Shown here: in pieces, positions 1 through 13,288 of the stretch
Layout: every line of letters begins with the position of its first letter
Position numbering within the stretch: position 1 is the stretch's first letter
DNA from: Antennarius striatus
Lineage: Eukaryota > Chordata > Actinopteri > Lophiiformes > Antennariidae
DNA length: 64,000 nucleotides
Assembly: GCF_040054535.1 (NCBI RefSeq)
Contig: NC_090781.1
Location: forward strand, 7,795,482 to 7,859,481
Direction of reading: 5' to 3'
The notes under the pieces: generated by a model
What the model saw: only the letters and a program-made list of their open reading frames with translations
What the model was told of the DNA's origin: nothing
The model's database searches: none
Made by a program: the position numbers and the translations under genes

Positions 1-69
1 TTCCTTTCTGAATATGTACATATTTTTGTAGCAAATCCAAAAGTGTCATTAAAGAACTAAACCAAAACG

Positions 70-70
70 T

Positions 71-102
<32 letters not shown>

Positions 103-118
103 GAGTGGGGGGGGGGGG
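70..118. repeat. (GT)n followed by G run
   Basis: TG units to about 103, then a run of G at about 107-118. Confidence 0.9.
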
Positions 119-1200
119 TATTAAAACACAGACAGGGCCCCAGCAGATCGCTCGATCACGTGACTCCTTTATAATCAATCTCAGTACAGGAATAGAAAAG
201 TCCCTGCGACACATGGATGCCGCCACCAGATGGCAGTAAAAGCTCAAACGTTTGTGCGACACCAAACATGTCGATGACAAAGAAAGTCTGTGATATTATA
301 CGGATGTAAAGCAGGTGTCGCGACATGTTCAGCGGCGGAGCGGGACGTCACGGATACAGACGGGTTCTTCTTTTAGCTTCTATGTTGTTTTTCTTCTTCA
401 TCTTGGCCGTAACTGTCGTGTCTTCCTTGGAGAATATGGTCACACTGCCCCCAGCGATTTTTAGTAGTACTGCATGTTTTTTGTTTTTTTGTTTTTTTTA
501 ATACCGCCGCCTGATAAATGTTTGATCGAGTGATAAATGGACGTCATTACAGACAGATAGACAGACAGACAGATGTTCTACCTCTTGGTTTTAAAAGTAA
601 TCTTTAATTAATCTTAAATTTATTTAATCAAAACAACTGGTTTTAAATGTATCGGATATTGTAGTTCATAAATAAATGTCTTAAGGCAGTTGATTGTCCT
701 AAGATGTTTGAGTTGGATTAACTCACCAGGTTTTACAGGGAAAGGAGAAGCCAAACCCCAGCGGTGTAACTAGGTCATATTAAGCGGGAAAACGTCCACG
801 TTAGATTGTGGAGCTGCAACACCAGCAGGACACCAGCAGGTGTCCCGTCAGACAGTAAAACCAGTGCAGAAGTCAACCATGGCTCAACTAGAAGAAGAAA
901 AAAAAAATCCTTGAACCAGGAGACAAATTCAAAATAAATTTATCCATTTGACATGAGTGTGTACATGCAGTTAAGATGACATGTGTTTGTAATCAAACCG
1001 TCTGTGACATAAGCTCACCGTCCAACAAAAGAGGGGAGAAAGGTAGGGCACGCCTTATGTGAGAGTCTGAGACATCCAGTGGGAGGAATGAATGATGGAT
1101 CACGGGCTTTCCTATTGATCTTCCACTCATTGATCTTTTTCTTTCCTCATCTCTTTATCCAACATTTAACTTCCATGGATGCATCTGTAGTTTTCAGATG

Positions 1201-1227
1201 AGAGAAGAGAGAGAGAGAGAGAGAGCT
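1201..1227. repeat. (GA)n microsatellite
   Basis: Short AG tract in the left intergenic region. Confidence 0.9.
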
Positions 1228-1413
1228 GTCACAGAACACCACAGACTATTCTAAGTCTGCAATTCTAAAGGGAGAGATCAGCTCCCTGATGCAGGAAGAG
1301 ACAGCATCAGGCTCAGAGGTGAGACAGTACCCACAGGAAATGAGAGAAGATAAATTCAGAGAACTGGTGAAGAGGGGGAAAAGAGGAGAAGGCTTGCAAG
1401 GTCAGGAGGAGAT

Positions 1414-1426
1414 GAGAGAGGGGGGG

Positions 1427-1487
<61 letters not shown>
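1414..1487. repeat. G run plus (GA)n microsatellite
   Basis: An all-purine tract: a G run, then about 55 bp of GA units. The ORF through it is low-complexity Arg-Glu. Confidence 0.95.
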
Positions 1488-1490
<3 letters not shown>

Positions 1491-4400
1491 GATTATATCA
1501 AAGAAGAAAAGAAAAATAGGAAAAAAGTAGGATATGAAACTATTGGAAGTGCAGGCTGGAGACTTGGGCCGTGGGTTAGGTTTACAGGATTATTATTAGT
1601 TTTGCAGGTATTATGAGAAATTGAAATTTTGAAATTGTTAGACAAGGAAAGTTGTTGGACCACCAGCCCTCATGTGCTAATTCTTGATGGGAATATGGAG
1701 AGAGGAGTCTCCAATCATCTCCAATAATGGAAATGACATTTATACTCACCCGGTTTTACTTGACCACAGATGAAAACATTACAAAGCAGTTAGAAAAAGA
1801 GTCAGAGACACGTGGACTAGTGTCAGTCCTTCGTGTTTGTGTTGATTTGTCTTTTGCCTCTGATTTGGTGTCAGCTTTGATCTGTTGGAGGTTTTCCAGG
1901 ACATTTCAGGCTAGATTCATCCTCTGAGGGTCAGGAATGTCTGAGTCAATCCCACCTAAACAGTGAACAAATGATTTGGTTCTCTCCTTGTTTCTGTAGA
2001 TGTATTTATTAATTTTAATGCTAAAAAGCTCAACTGAGATGGGCTAACAAATGATAGTCTTTCCCCCCTCCATGGCTCAGTTTAAACACTTTATTTGTGT
2101 GTAGCGGTATTTGTGTATGTGTGTGTGTGAGTGTTGGAGGGTTGATATGAGCCTTCATTGTGTGGACTCATAATCCATCCCATAGACACACTCCCCCCCT
2201 GGACAGCACAGGCCACTGCTCCCGCTTTAAAACATACATGTATTCGCATGCAGAGATGCAAACGCTGTCCTCCTAATGATGAGGAAAGCCAGATTTGTTT
2301 GTTATCAATGGAGCATTTCACCACCAGGGCCGAGTTATCGCTGAAAAAATCAAAAGGGGGAAAATATTTCTGTACAGTTTTATCAAAGATGCTTTTAAAT
2401 TAATTGTGATTGAATATGTGATTACATACCGTAGCTTTTCTCTTTGATTGCAAATTAATTGTCCAAGACTTATATTTGTTTGTTCTTTATTATTGCTTTC
2501 ATTGATTTTATTGTTATTCCCTCAAAAACTTCTTTTCCCTTAGAGATGAAATGTTTTATGAGTCCTCTGGGATTTTTTTTTTTTCATGTCATCGTAGTTT
2601 CCACTTCTGTTGCTTTGTATTTTCAATGTTTATGGATTATAAACCTCTGGTATCTGACAAGCCGTTTGACATTACGCTACTGACATTTCAAGTGTTGACG
2701 AAAAAATGATTTTACAGATAAATAAATTCAAAAGTTTTGCACTACAGTCTTTTAAGATTCTCCAGCCATACTTGTAGGCCTAAAATAGGGCCAAAATTAT
2801 GCTTTGCATTAAATGCTAACAGCAGTAGCTTTGTGTTGACAAAAGAAAAGTTTAAAAGAGTAATGTTAACATATTTTGGTATATTTTGGTATAGTAACTT
2901 TATCAAATTAGCACTGACCACAGCAAAGGCAGATGGTAATGTCAGCAGTTTCTCAGGTATTTGAACAAAACTCTGCTGACAATAATGGGTGGATCCAGGG
3001 GTCGGGCACTGGTCCCACGTGAACTCCCATTGACCCCAGAAGTGCCCCAAGCCAGATTTAAAAGTTTTCTATTGGATATCTGTCTTATCAATCTTGTTCC
3101 TCATGCTATTATTGGCTTAAAAAAATCCTACAGTAACCATAATTCACATATGCTGTTTACAGAATGTCTGTGGGGAACACTAATTTAACCAAAATCAGCT
3201 GATCAATTAATAAAAATCAACAGAAACTCAGATTTGGCCTAATTTTTGGACAGTCACCAGGATTTGAGAGAACGCCCTGTTATTTGGGAAATCTCCCAAA
3301 TGTAAAGGATATCCAATCACAACATGAACGTAGAACTGGCAGAGCCACTGACACTTTTCTTTTCTGTGCTTAATTTTGAAGTTTTTCTCCCCTACACTGT
3401 TGTAATATTATAAATTACTTTTTAAAAATTTTTACATGTTACATAAATGTGTCTTGTGTGTTTTTGAACAAAATACTATTAATTTTTCAATAGCTTATCA
3501 TTTGCAAGCATGACGTTTAGCCAGTGTTCTGTAATTATATGTGTATATTCTATCACTGTTGCACTAGTATACTGAGTGGAAAATATATTGTAATTTGAAT
3601 CAAGCCTGGACTAGTTGAACGACAAAAGTTTATATGTTGGAGCAGCCGGCTAAACATTATGCATATTATATATATTACTATATATTATATTACTTTATGG
3701 TTCTTGAAAAAGTTTGAGTCGATTGGTGTTTATGCAGCTTTTTTTTTTTTTTTTTTTTGCATTCCCCATGAAAATCATCAGCGTTGGTGCAGAAACGCCT
3801 TTGAATCTGATACCGTGTGTAAACTGTGTGTTCTCTTGCAGGTCAGGCACATCTGTCCTTGATGTTGTCAGTGTTTGGATTTGGCGCCCACACAGTTTTA
3901 CTCAAAGGTTCTTGGGAATCTTTCATTGTTCCCCCCTTTCACTAGAGGGGATTGGCTTTAATTGTTGGGCAGTTTCACATATTAACAGATTTCCTGTCTC
4001 TGGTCATCCATAAAACTGGATGAAGGGAAGAAACAGAGGAAGGGAGAACATTATTTAGCCAATGGGGATCAAGAGTGGTTAGTGACTGTACGGTCTCTGG
4101 GGACGTCTCTTTCTTCACTCACATTAGTTTACACATTCCCATCTCTTACACAAACCCTCCACTTATTGTTGCTCTGCATGTATGTGTAGTGTGTGTTGTG
4201 TCAGGGTTCCTCTTCTTATCTTTCACGCTTTCCCTCTGTGTTGTTGAGTCCATATTTTAGCTCTCTGTGCGTTCAAGGGGCCTGAGAAGGACGAGTCCTG
4301 GGACATACTGTGGGCGTTTGGTAGGAGGGACGTGACGGAAGGCTAGAGTCTAGTCGCCTTCAGAGATGCAGACCACCCCCTCATTTAAGAGTGACTCAGC

Positions 4401-5214
4401 GCAGTAGTGCAGAGGCAGGGGGTCAAAAATCCCCTGCCCTCCGCCTCCACTCAAAACATGTGGGAATGGGAAAACTTTATCCTATATTTAACCTCCAGGT
4501 GTCTGTCTGGTTCTTGTCTTCCAGAAACTTAGTCATCAGCAGCTGGCTGATGTAGATGGGTTATCTTACAGGGGAAAATGAGGTTGCCTTGTTCTTCAGG
4601 ACCGGTTGGGTGATTTTAGCAGTCTGGAAAAAACTTGCATATGCCCCCCAATGCTCCAAAGTCCTCTCCCTCTGATGAGATTTTTCCCCCATTACATCTG
4701 TCTGACGTATGAGTGTTTGAGGGCCTATTTTAGATTTACGTGACATGTAGAAAATTCATCTCTGAGAAAAGAAGCCCTGATCTGCTGATAAACTGATCTG
4801 TTTTTTCACGAGTCGGTTCAGGGCACTCAAAAAGGGAAAGTGTAGTGGGGAGACAAAAAAAACTCCAACTAATTGATTGATTATTCATGTTCAATGTCCA
4901 CGAATCAGATACACATCCCTTCTAGGACCTATAGAAACAAAGAAAAGTTCAATCTTTTAAAACTGAGTCACTTTCATATGTGGTTCTACTTTGGATATAT
5001 ATCCCGCTCTTGCCCATGATGCAATGGGACTATATCAGAAGTCCTGTTTGGGTTTTACGTGCAGAACGGTGTCATCATCGCCCAGCAACTGCAGTGTGGT
5101 AAATCAAAACGAGCATAGAGGAGAGGTGACGGCATCAACCCAAAACAACACAGTTTCAGAGGACAGATTTGTTCACATTAGGGTTGGATGTAATCATTAA
5201 TGTGAACCATGTGT

Positions 5215-5600
5215 GGTAGTTGGGGTTCGGTTTGCTTCCTGTCTTATTCTGAAGGTTCCTTCCCTGTCCCCCGTCTTTGGCTCTGATTGGCTCCACCTGT
5301 GTCTCATTGCCTTCTCTTCCCTTTGCTTCATGTGTGATTGCCTGCCCCTCCCTGATTGCTTGCGCCTGTGTCTCATTATCCCCTCCATCCTGTGTGTGTA
5401 CAGTCCGTGTGTTTTTGCTTTCCTTTGTCAGTTTGTTGACTGTCCTCCTGACCTCCTCTTTGTGTCGCCTGTCCTCCATGTGTTTTTAATCGTTTGTCAT
5501 TTGGATTTGTTCTTTAGTTTCGGATCATTTGTTCACTTTTTTTGACACTCAATCCTTGAACGCAGTCTGCCTCACGTGTGCCTGCGTGAAGGTCCAAACA
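5215..5600. repeat. pyrimidine-rich probable interspersed repeat
   Basis: The stretch is C/T-rich with phrases such as GATTGGCTCCACCTGTGTC and TGTCTCATTATCCCC, typical of a dispersed teleost repeat. Its 110-codon frame is low-complexity and shows no protein homology I recognise. Confidence 0.35.
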
Positions 5601-7320
5601 CTGACCTTCAAGCAACGCTGTCAAGATAATCAAATCTGATCTCAGCAGCCGATGGCTCATTTGAAAGACTCCGTTATGCTAATTGTTATGAAACCCTTGA
5701 TTTTTATGGTTGTTTCACTGCTATTTCGTGTTGTTGTGGCTGCTACAGAATGGTTAGTTGTGTTCGCTGTAAGCCTTAAAAACTACAGTGTCCTTTGTTA
5801 GTTACTGAAATATGTAAGTATATCCAAAAGTTAACTCTTATCATTATTAATATTGATCGTTGGGTGAAATCTCAGTTCTTACCTAGAGAGTAATAATAAT
5901 CAGGTTTCTGATCTCGGTTGGTTCTGTCTTCAACAGGAGGAAGGTTTCAAAAGTCAGTGGTTGGCCTCTGTCTTCCTCCTCATTCATCAACAGGAAGCAG
6001 CTCTAGTCGTATCATTCTCTGCATCTCTCTTTCCTAAATAAGAGAGATGCATTGCGGCTTACGGCCACCATATGAGCAAATTTATACAGTCACTAAATGT
6101 AAAGAAACCCAGCTTAACAGAACCCTCCCAACTCATCGGATTTATTATTTTCTGTCCATTGAGTCACAGGAGGGATTTTACCTCCCTCGCTCTTTTTTGT
6201 GAAGGATTTTTTTGGCTCTTAGTAGCAGGTTTTCTCCTCAAAGGAAGTCAAGACTCTGATTCTTCTCCTAGCCAAAAGCTACACTGTACTGGAAGAATAA
6301 GCCGCTTGGAGGTCGCACACTTTCTTTCAAACATATTTGCTAGAAGTGGTCACATCCACTCATTGCTTCAGTTGGAGTTCTGAGGAAAAAAGCTCTGCTT
6401 ATACCAGGTAGTACGTCCCGTGACCTGCGCTACGTGTTATCCCTTCCTGCTTCTGATTATGATCCTCTTAGCCTCACACTGTGAAACAAAAAACAACAAC
6501 CTTATAACTCAAAGATAACCATCCAATTGAAGTAAAACAAATATATAGGTGCCCCATTTGCACGACACACACAATTTGGCCTGTTTAAAGGCCTCTGCGC
6601 CATCAGGGTGATAAGATTAGAGGAAGAACGTGGGTGTGAAATAGCTGCGGTCTGGGACTTTTTGGTTTCACACAGTCTCCCCTGACTGTAGTCCCTGCCT
6701 TCATTAGAGCTCAAACTGATGGGAATACACACACAATGACGATACAAATGTCCTGTATTTCTGATAAACTATTTACACACTCTGTCCTCGCAAATAGTAA
6801 GTGGGGAAGTTACAGAAGCTGAAGCTGGTCTCAGGGCAGTAACCCTGAGGTTGCGACTTCTGCTCAAAATGAATCCCAGAACCATCAGTGGTTCCATTAA
6901 TAAAGCCTGAGGCCCGACAGGGCTTCCTTTGTTTGATAATTAATGCAAACGTGATAACCGTGACGTTGAGAGTTGGCCAGTCTGTGCATCAGCATCTCTG
7001 ACATATGAAAATGAACACTGCCATTCATCATTACTCTGGGCTAATGGAGCCCATAACACTGAATTATTAAGCACAACAGAAGAGACCTTTGTGCCAGATT
7101 AATGGACGCATACAGCAAAGCGCATTTATTACAGTGAGGTATTGTAGTCAGTGTGTTATCCTGTTAAATGTTAGTCATACGCGAGGCTACTTTATCGTGT
7201 CAGTCAACGCAACGGGAGAAAAACTGTGTTTGCGTTGCCGTTGTGGAGACATTTGTTGTGCATATTCTTAGGTTTCATCTCATCCCTCCTCTTCCCGTCC
7301 AACAGTTCCTGCCTTGCTGG

Positions 7321-7457
<137 letters not shown>

Positions 7458-10159
7458 ATCGCAGACACAAGCCTCATCACATCTGTTAGAGCACATAAAC
7501 GTTTTTGCTTTCTGTAAATATACTGAACGCTTGTCCTTTTCTGTTCCCTGTGGGATGCGGTGGGTCTCCAGCTGGTTTGATGTGTTTGCCGAAAGCAGCT
7601 AGTTGAACACAGAACCAAAAAAAAGGCAGGCGCTAGACACACAAAGAGAATTATTCAATCAATCGTACTCCTACAGGAAGAGCGGTTTGTGGTGGGAAGA
7701 GGCTGGACGTGAGAGGAGGAGAAACAGTCAGTAAAAGGAGTGGATTATATTTTAATATGTGGTCAATGACTCTGTGATTATCCAAATGACAGTTAATTCG
7801 ATTACAATTTTTACTTCAAATTTTCTTCAGGATGGGGACTATAGTCTTCTTTCACTTTATTCTACTTATTTCCATCAGCGCATCCATGGATTTATTTGAA
7901 AAGCTGAGTCTTTGTACTGCAGATTCAACAGCTTTTGAGTGAAAGCTGTGATTGAAATAGCACCCTTTACCCTAAACATGTCAATAATCACCCACTGAGT
8001 AGCAGAATATCAAAAGGGCAGGGAAAGCCCTTGAAACCAAGGAGTTCTTAGAATCACTCTCCAGGTTATTGATCGTGTGTTTATTTATTTTGTTAGACTA
8101 GAGCCCTGCGATCACGTTTCCCTATCTGAAAGAGATTACAGAAAGAAAGACGATGCCACATAAATTAGGTTGCTTGACGTTACCCTTCTACTGACTTTCA
8201 TATCGTAATGCTGCAACAATTAGATTATGTGGATTGTGCATTTGGTCTTGTTGAGCAAAGATACCAACTGGCTATTACTGACAAAAAAAAACAACAAAAA
8301 AAAGGATCAGAACTACGGGAGAGTGGAAATGTTGATTTCAATTTGCACAATGTGGATTGACAGAAGACTGATTGAGACAAACCTCAACACTGATATCCCT
8401 TTAATTTGGTGACAGACTAAAGTCCCATTCGGTCCGCCTCGATATCATAAATCCTATCCTCTGAGGAGAAGCGGCTATAATCCTCTTAAATCCAATAAGT
8501 GTAAAAAGCTGCACAACCACAGTGGAACATTATTCAGCCAATTTTTCATTGGAGTACAGCATGTAGGCTGGTTTAATTAATCAGTTAGTATTCAGTACTT
8601 GTACAGCAGCTTACTAAGCAGTCTGTCATTCTTGGATTGTGTCCAAAAGCATATCTTTAGTGTAAATTAACGCGCCGGGGCAAAGAGGCTGTTGTTTAAA
8701 CTGGAGATTTAGTTTTATGGTTATGTTCTTCATCGCTGCAGACACACAGTCCTCCAGGGTGATGCTGGACTCATGTGAATCCAGACACTTTCCTAATGGG
8801 GACCATTAAAGCCCACATTGCAAGAACTATTCATTTTTTATGAGGGGGGGGGGGGGGATCTGTTGGCGCCTTGCACCGGGGGCATTAACCCTTCCTGCTG
8901 ACATCTGTCAGCGAGTCCATGCAGGAGTCATGGGCGCAGACTCAGTTCGTGCTTCAGCCTTTTAGGGGTGATGGATCATCAAGTGGAGATTTGGAGACAT
9001 CCAGGGATACTTTAGAGGATTACTGAAGTAGAGTACTTAAATGGATTGTAGTGAAAGTAGCAATTTTACTTTACCTATTTCCATTTTGTCCTCATTTATC
9101 CTCCTGTGCATTACAATTTAGGCTCTTTTCTGAAGAGCTGAAGCTGCTGACTCTCTCCATTATAGTTACCACTGGTTTCATAGCCAAAATAAGTATATTA
9201 ATGATTTCTGCAATAGTTGTCACACAACATACACCCTTTAGTAAAAACCTATCGCTTGTTACTGAAAACTCAGAGGAGAATCTCTGTCCAGGTTACTCCA
9301 GGAAGTCACATTTGTCCTGGAGGGAGATTTTACTCGTGTGTCTTTTTGCCACTGGAAATGAGAGTTAAATGAGGTTGTGTGATCTGTGTCATTTGCTAGT
9401 TTGTGGTTGTCTGCAGGATATCTAAAGAAATTTGAACAAATTTCAAAGATTTTGTTGGAAAGGTAGGTCGTGGGTAGGTTAAGAGCTAATCAGATGATGA
9501 GGCTTAGGCTGTATGGTGGGGTAAAAGTTTTTATGTTTCACAATAAAATGGGAAGAAATTACAGCTGAACAAGCCATTGGTTCAGTGTCTCCCAAACTTC
9601 ACGTTAAATCTGGACATGCAGACATCCACATTGCAAAATTTGAAGAACTCTTGCATTGACCATGTTGACCTCAAACTGCTTAAGAGAAGCTATAAAAGCT
9701 TAATGGAGCTTTAATGTGAATATTATCAACATTTTTCTGTTTAAAAGAGGTCATGACCTAAACATGACGGGAAGTCAGCCGTTTGTAAAAATTAAGGAGT
9801 ATTTTTCACCATTTTCATACATTTTGCTTTAAGTCGAAGCTGCACCCAATATACAGTATTTAAAATGTAACAGTATACTGGTATTTTCAACACTCTTTAT
9901 TTGAGAGCAGGTATGAAAATCGCTCTTTGCTAAAACTCACTCTAGAGTTCTCAGCTATGCTGTTAAAGGTTTAGCATGGTGGACTTCCCATGATGCACTG
10001 CGCTCCTCTTTTCCCCTCCTCTTATTCTCTGCATTTTTGTTTCACATTGACTCATTTTATTAACTTGATATTTTGGGGGATTTCTCATCATGCAGTTTAC
10101 TGCACATGTGCTGGCATGGTCGACACCCAGTGACATCATTTCCATCATGATTACCCTGA

Positions 10160-10340
10160 TATTCATTCATTCATTCATTCATCTTCTTGAAGATGAGATG
10201 ATCGGAAATAGCGTGGTCTTCAGCCGCTCATCTGAATCCAGGTCAAGGGTTTATCCTGCGGCCTCTCCCAGGTGGCATCAGGCAGGAAATGGGGTACACC
10301 CTAGAGAAGTCACCAGTTTATCACAGGAGCTACCCCATTA
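10160..10340. repeat. (ATTC)n-led degenerate teleost interspersed repeat
   Basis: A tract of ATTC units (10161-10183) leads into CAGCCGCTCATCTGAATCC, then a block reading GGGGTACACCCTAGAGAAG and TCACCAGTTTATCACAGG. This resembles the common fish repeat with a 'gtacaccctgg' phrase. The copy is diverged. Confidence 0.45.
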
Positions 10341-10869
10341 TTATTATTATTCATGATCAGCATTGTTATTCTAGTATTTATTATAACTACCACAAATTAT
10401 ATAGTAGCTGTTATTGTTGTCTGTGTCATCGTCCCTCACTCTCTCTCTCTCTTACAGACCAAGAGTTTTATAGATTGAAAAAAACTAAGGAAAAAAGTAA
10501 AACACATGATTGTAGAAGAGATGATTGTAGAGAATGGATCATTGTTGTTGTTTTTTCTTAATTTTGTGTTTTTTTTAGTTTGATAAATGTTAAAAGGTTA
10601 GATGTTTCTTGGTTCAGAAAACGCAGAGTATCACTGAAAAATCCTCTTTACTTGAATCTCTTTTGGATTTTGTGTTAACATGATTATCTTGTAAATGGGC
10701 TTTTATGATTAAATGTGATCTTAAAAATCAAAATCTCTCACTCTCTTACTCTCTCTGTCTCCACGATAAATAAAACTGACTTGACTAAATGGTGAAAAGT
10801 TATCATAAGTTTTCAGAGAGCTGGATGTGGCCTGAAGACAACACAAATTTCCTTAATTTACCATGAAAC

Positions 10870-10960
10870 AGGATGTTGTCATAGCTCAGCTGTCCATGGT
10901 CCAAACTTGAGGTCACCTCGTTGCTGGATTAGAATCCTGGCCAAAAGACACGCACAGTGG
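10870..10960 (+). repeat. possible tRNA-derived SINE head
   Basis: TAGCTCAGCTGT (10882) resembles a pol III A box, and GGATTAGAATCC (10926) resembles a B box at tRNA-like spacing of 44 nt. The arms do not form a convincing tRNA, so a functional tRNA gene is not called. Confidence 0.3.
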
Positions 10961-11195
10961 TTCCAAGGCATAGCGCCACCTGCTGCTGAACTACCTCTGC
11001 CGAACACAGTGGGAAAAAGTTGTGTGATTACAGGAAACACACAGAAACATTTTCAGTGGATTTCAGTTGAATCAATTTTGTGTGAAGGTGTTTTTCCTTG
11101 AAGGTGGGGGCTGATTAGATTTTGATGGTTGTAGGGCTGATGGGCATGGATCCAGGATTACTTTCATGGGGGGGGGGCTCATACAGTTGGACAGA

Positions 11196-11265
11196 GTGAT
11201 GATAATGATGGTGATGAGGATGTTGATGATGATAGGACATGGAGGGCAGGTGTTCGTGTACAGAC

Positions 11266-11313
<48 letters not shown>
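11196..11313. repeat. (GAT)n microsatellite
   Basis: An interrupted GAT stretch (11196-11236) followed by about 45 bp of pure GAT units (11267-11313), about 350 bp upstream of the C3orf80 start codon. The opposite strand reads as poly-His. Confidence 0.95.
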
Positions 11314-11315
<2 letters not shown>

Positions 11316-11429
11316 GCTCTGTGGGTTTCACGGGATTGAGGGGATTCTAAGGAAATGTGTGCACCTTGTAATGATGTCATAACATTCATGATTTCCTGCT
11401 GTGGGTCCCTATTCTACAGCAGGCAGATC

Positions 11430-12300
11430 GACCCAAGTGCGTGTGCGTGTATGTGGGTGCGTGTGCGCGCCCGTGTTGTTGGAGGTGGGGGGGGGGGGGT
11501 TGCACTGCAGTGGGGGGTGGGAAAGGATGATTACTGCACAGCTGGAAAGGAAGACAGACCTGTATCACCTGGAAGGACTTTTTTTATTTCTTTTATTTTT
11601 TTACATTTTTACGCACTAGAGACGCAGCATCACTTTGACTCCCGGGAGATCCAGAGATGATCCCGCGTCTGGCGGGCGGGACCACCGGCACTCTGTTATC
11701 GGTATGTCTGCTCTCCGTCTGTCAAGCCCTCCGGAGCTGCGGGGAACTCCAGTGCGGCGACGGCCAGCAGTGCTGTCCGCCCATCGCCGGCGGGAACGGC
11801 AGCTCCGGCTCCGCGGTGCGCTGCTGCAAACTCCCCATCCACATTTTCTTCGACAACGTCGGCTGGTTTACGCGGAAGCTGTCCGGCATCCTGATCCTGT
11901 TACTCCTCTTTGCCATGGGCTACTTCATCCAGCGCATCATCTGCCCTCGGCCCCGCCGGCACCCGCACAATGACCGCAGCGAGGAGCCCTCCCTCTTCCA
12001 CGGACACGCATCGGCGTCCCAGGACTCCCTGCTGGACCGATACCCCGAATACAACCTGACGGACTTCGCGTCTCCGAACCTGCCGGCCTACGATGAGGTG
12101 AAGTATTTGCCCACGTATGAAGAAAGCATGCAGGAGATGCACAGAGACCGATCGGATGATAACTTGCTGCTGGAGGACGAGGGGGGCCGTCGGGGCAGGG
12201 GGGGCGCACCGGGAGCCAGAGTCGGAGACCAGAGACGGGATGTCCTGGACGCGTCAGGACAGAACAGTCCAAGGACTTCACGGAACTCCGTCTGACGCCA
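11430..12300. promoter_or_regulatory. CpG-rich island over C3orf80 5' end and coding region
   Basis: CpG dinucleotides and GC content rise sharply from about 11430 and stay high through the coding exon, in contrast to the AT-rich flanks. A G run (about 11486-11499) and GT-rich sequence precede it. No TATA box was identified confidently. A promoter here is inferred from the CpG density and the position upstream of the ATG. Confidence 0.45.
11657..12295 (+). CDS. C3orf80: C3orf80 ortholog, single-pass membrane protein of unknown function
   Basis: Intact single-exon reading frame of 212 codons, recognised by overall layout and by its place next to IFT80 and SMC4, as in human. Visible order: hydrophobic N-terminal signal peptide (residues about 11-24, ending near CQA), a short cysteine-bearing ectodomain (Cys 28, 33, 39, 40, 56, 57), a transmembrane helix (about 75-95, followed by a basic PRPRR stop-transfer run), then a polar cytoplasmic tail with two tyrosine motifs, LPAY (143-146) and LPTY (151-154). 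The human protein is somewhat longer (about 247 residues). The ATG sits in a CpG-rich stretch with no splice sites needed. The motif order resembles Shisa-like transmembrane adaptors, in which PY-type motifs recruit WW-domain proteins; that role is inference. Its biological function is not known to me. Confidence 0.85.
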   Translation: MIPRLAGGTTGTLLSVCLLSVCQALRSCGELQCGDGQQCCPPIAGGNGSSGSAVRCCKLPIHIFFDNVGWFTRKLSGILILLLLFAMGYFIQRIICPRPRRHPHNDRSEEPSLFHGHASASQDSLLDRYPEYNLTDFASPNLPAYDEVKYLPTYEESMQEMHRDRSDDNLLLEDEGGRRGRGGAPGARVGDQRRDVLDASGQNSPRTSRNSV

Positions 12301-13282
12301 AACAGACAAAAAACTACAGACAATTCAGCATTCCTACTTTATCAGGGTATTTGAATGATCTTGCAGATATACTATTAACTCAAGTGCAATTATAATCCTG
12401 AATGTTGAATAAGAAAGAGGGCGTTTTGTAAAACGATGTAGGGGATTACGCGTTTTTGTATTCAAATGAGGGGTTGAGAAAAGGAAGATTATTAGGAGTA
12501 AAAGAATGCGCCTGAAATGGACGCTCCAAGGGACAGAGAAGGACAGCTAATTTGGCTCCGGGACAATCGCATCAAGTCTCACTTCAGGGCCACAATTTGA
12601 AGTGGCACCATGGCACCCTTTTTTTATTCCGACAAATTCTCGTCCTTTCTTGGTTTTAATTCTAAATGTTCTGCTGGACCCGAGAGACACTCTTTTCTTT
12701 TGTGTGTATCTTTCATTTGCATACAAAAGGATTCTCCCCCCCCCCCCCAAAAAAAGCCCGAAATATGGAATGAAAGTGAAACTGAATGGAGGGATATCAA
12801 TATTTTAATATTCTGACGCTAATTTGACCAGAAGTTTTTGTCAGTTAAGATATACTTTAGTGATCCCAAGTTTGGAAATTCACAATAATAGTTTTATCAG
12901 CAGGAAAGCAATATTCTCTCACAATCAGTGCGTCTCCAAAAGCTTTCAATGTAGGAGCCAGATTTGGAAGTCAAGGAGAAGAGCAGATGATCACACCTTG
13001 GCGTGCAAGATGTCAAGTCAAAGGTGTATTCTGATGACCTTGTGTCAAGACAAGATCACAACCGCTGCCTTCAGCAGGACTCACCGTCCCTCAGACAGAT
13101 GGGGACAGACACAGGAGCTGGACATTGATTCAGGGTCTGAGGACACAAACTGAAAGAAGAAAATTCGTATGGTTGATAACTGTCCCCTGCTGCTACTGAT
13201 TCAAGAAGGGCCTCTCCTGTTAATGCTAATTTGAGACCAAGCCGACACACGCCTCATTATGTCAGGCTTCATGTTTATCGGG

Positions 13283-13288
13283 ATTAAA
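13283..13288 (+). terminator. candidate poly(A) signal (ATTAAA) for C3orf80
   Basis: Best hexamer noticed downstream of the C3orf80 stop; no AATAAA was seen between 12296 and 13400. It implies a 3' UTR of about 1 kb. Support is weak, because ATTAAA is common in AT-rich DNA. Confidence 0.25.

Noticed and set aside
5213..5545. 110-codon ORF
   Set aside because: Pyrimidine-rich, low-complexity Cys/Leu/Ser translation inside a probable interspersed repeat; no family recognised.
11072..11389. 105-codon - strand ORF with a poly-His run
   Set aside because: The His run is the (GAT)n microsatellite read backwards; no conserved flanking domains.
11635..12323. Overlapping ORFs in other frames and on the - strand across C3orf80 (112 and 128 codons)
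   Set aside because: Shadows of a GC-rich coding exon; only the 11657-12295 frame has signal peptide, TM helix and recognisable homology.
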